Positions 6,058-7,166 of a DNA stretch of 7,166 nucleotides are shown in pieces (position 1 is the stretch's first letter; every line of letters starts with the position of its first letter). Made by a program: the position numbers and the translations under genes. The DNA is from JAFGCN01 sp964547015 (GTDB lineage Archaea; Aenigmatarchaeota; Aenigmatarchaeia; QMZS01). The notes beneath the pieces are model-generated. The model had not been told where the DNA came from. It did no database searches and saw nothing but the letters and a program-made list of their open reading frames with translations. The stretch covers positions 1-7,166 of the forward strand of contig CAZJKT010000027.1 of NCBI GenBank assembly GCA_964547015.1, given 5' to 3'.

Positions 6058-7166
6058 ATGTGCGGAATTTGCGGGTTTAACTGGGCCGATAGGAGTCTAA
6101 TCTCAAAGATGAAGTCTTCAATCAGGCACAGGGGGCCGGATTCGCACGGGACTTTTATTGATGGGGTTATTTCCCTGGGGCATAGAAGGCTCTCAATAAT
6201 TGACCTTTCCGAGAAGGGAAAGCAGCCGATGTCGGACTCTGAGGGCGAAGTGACAATTGTCTTTAACGGCGAGATTTACAATTATACTGCTCTTAAGCGC
6301 GAGCTTGAAGGCAGGGGCCATAAATTCAGGTCGGAAAGCGACACCGAGGCGATAATTTATGCCTATAAGGAGTTCGGCGAGAGTTTTGTTGAGAGGCTTA
6401 ACGGGATGTGGGCTTTTTGCATTTATGACGCGAAAAAAAAGCTTTTGGTTCTTTCAAGGGACCGAGTCGGAAAAAAGCCGCTCTACTATTATTCTGACGG
6501 GAAGAAATTCATTTTTGCCTCGGAAATCAAGGCGATTTTAGAGTGCGGGGTATCGAGGGAAATTAATCCCAAGGCCCTTGAATTATTTTTGTCTTTGGGC
6601 TTTGTCCCCGAGCCGCACTCTATTTTTAAGAATATTTTCAAGCTGCCCCAGGCAAGCAATATGGTGTTTTCCCTGAAGTCCGGAAAAATGAAGGTAACCA
6701 AATACTGGCAAATGCCCGCCTTTGAGCCTGAAGCGGACAAAAAGCCCCTGATTGAGGGGGGCAGGGCGCTTCTTGACGACTCTGTCCTTTTGAGGAAAAT
6801 GGCGGATGTGCCTGTCGGGACATTTCTTTCTGGGGGGCTTGACTCTTCCGCGATTTCTGCAACCCTAAAGAGGCTAAAGGATGAGCTGCATACTTTCTCG
6901 ATAGGGTTTGAGGGAAAGTATGATGAATCCCGGTACGCAAAGATAATGTCCGAGTATCTCGGGACAGCTCATCACCACCACTACTTTACCCAAAAGGATT
7001 TTGAGGGCCTGATTGAGAAAATAACCTTTGCCTATGACGAGCCTTTTTGGGACTTTTCAGCCTACCCGACCGCAAAAGTGTCCGAGCTTGCCAAAAAGCA
7101 TGTTACGGTTGTTTTGAGCGGGGACGGCGGGGATGAGGTTTTTGGGGGATATTACCTGCATAAGGC
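6058..7166 (+). CDS. asnB: Asparagine synthase (glutamine-hydrolysing) / AsnB-type amidotransferase, 3' end cut by window edge
   Basis: An open frame of 369 codons plus two bases runs off the right edge; the family is usually about 600-630 residues. It begins MCGICGF, so removal of Met would expose the catalytic Cys of a class II glutamine amidotransferase. Glutaminase motifs follow: RHRGPDSHG (23-31), RRLSIIDL (43-50), FNGEIYN (69-75) and SDTEA (94-98). The synthetase domain has the ATP pyrophosphatase loop SGGLDSS (258-264) and SGDGGDE (354-360). The enzyme hydrolyses glutamine and passes ammonia to an AMP-activated carboxylate: aspartate in true asparagine synthases, or a uronic-acid sugar in some proteins encoded in polysaccharide loci. 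Which applies cannot be decided from the visible part, though the glycan neighbours make the second plausible. It starts 33 bases after the methyltransferase stop. No Shine-Dalgarno is visible, and a TATA-like TGATATATT lies about 30 bases upstream. ATG 6058 is fixed by the need for Cys at position 2. Confidence 0.95.
   Translation, partial: MCGICGFNWADRSLISKMKSSIRHRGPDSHGTFIDGVISLGHRRLSIIDLSEKGKQPMSDSEGEVTIVFNGEIYNYTALKRELEGRGHKFRSESDTEAIIYAYKEFGESFVERLNGMWAFCIYDAKKKLLVLSRDRVGKKPLYYYSDGKKFIFASEIKAILECGVSREINPKALELFLSLGFVPEPHSIFKNIFKLPQASNMVFSLKSGKMKVTKYWQMPAFEPEADKKPLIEGGRALLDDSVLLRKMADVPVGTFLSGGLDSSAISATLKRLKDELHTFSIGFEGKYDESRYAKIMSEYLGTAHHHHYFTQKDFEGLIEKITFAYDEPFWDFSAYPTAKVSELAKKHVTVVLSGDGGDEVFGGYYLHK

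Noticed and set aside
6489..6940. Minus-strand open frames opposite the amidotransferase
   Set aside because: They overlap a clearly coding AsnB frame and resemble no known protein.
1..7166. CRISPR arrays, tRNA or rRNA genes, insertion sequences or attachment sites
   Set aside because: No regularly spaced repeats, no tRNA-like cloverleaf or rRNA stretch, no transposase or terminal inverted repeats were seen; almost the whole window is protein-coding.

Overview
This window appears to come from an archaeon. None of the gene starts has a recognisable Shine-Dalgarno sequence. Short AT-rich, TATA-like stretches lie close upstream of several starts, as expected for leaderless archaeal transcripts, and AGG (Arg) and ATA (Ile) codons are common. 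The lineage cannot be fixed from the sequence alone; a DPANN-type or other uncultivated archaeon is only a guess. Coding density is very high, with no gene-free stretch longer than about 61 bases.

Positions 1-2479 (minus strand) hold one long reading frame that runs off the left edge. It encodes a U32-family 'peptidase' of the long form related to the RNA-hydroxylating enzymes RlhA and TrhP. It carries the exact U32 cysteine signature, a middle DUF3656-like segment and a second cysteine-rich C-terminal part. Upstream of it on the same strand, positions 2541-4079 encode a 512-residue multi-spanning flippase of the Wzx/PST type.

A 31-base divergent spacer (4080-4110) separates these from a plus-strand run of three genes. 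These are a GT4-type glycosyltransferase (4111-5313), a class I SAM-dependent methyltransferase broken by a single-base frameshift (5316-6024), and an AsnB-type glutamine-dependent amidotransferase (6058 to the right edge, incomplete).

Flippase, glycosyltransferase, methyltransferase and amidotransferase together look like part of a cell-surface glycan locus. In that reading the glycosyltransferase extends a lipid-linked glycan, the methyltransferase and amidotransferase decorate it, and the flippase moves it across the membrane. The U32 protein is probably an RNA-modification gene that merely sits beside this locus. I found no mobile element, CRISPR array, RNA gene or clearly new system. The most notable local feature is the methyltransferase frameshift, which lies directly against a 19-base palindrome.
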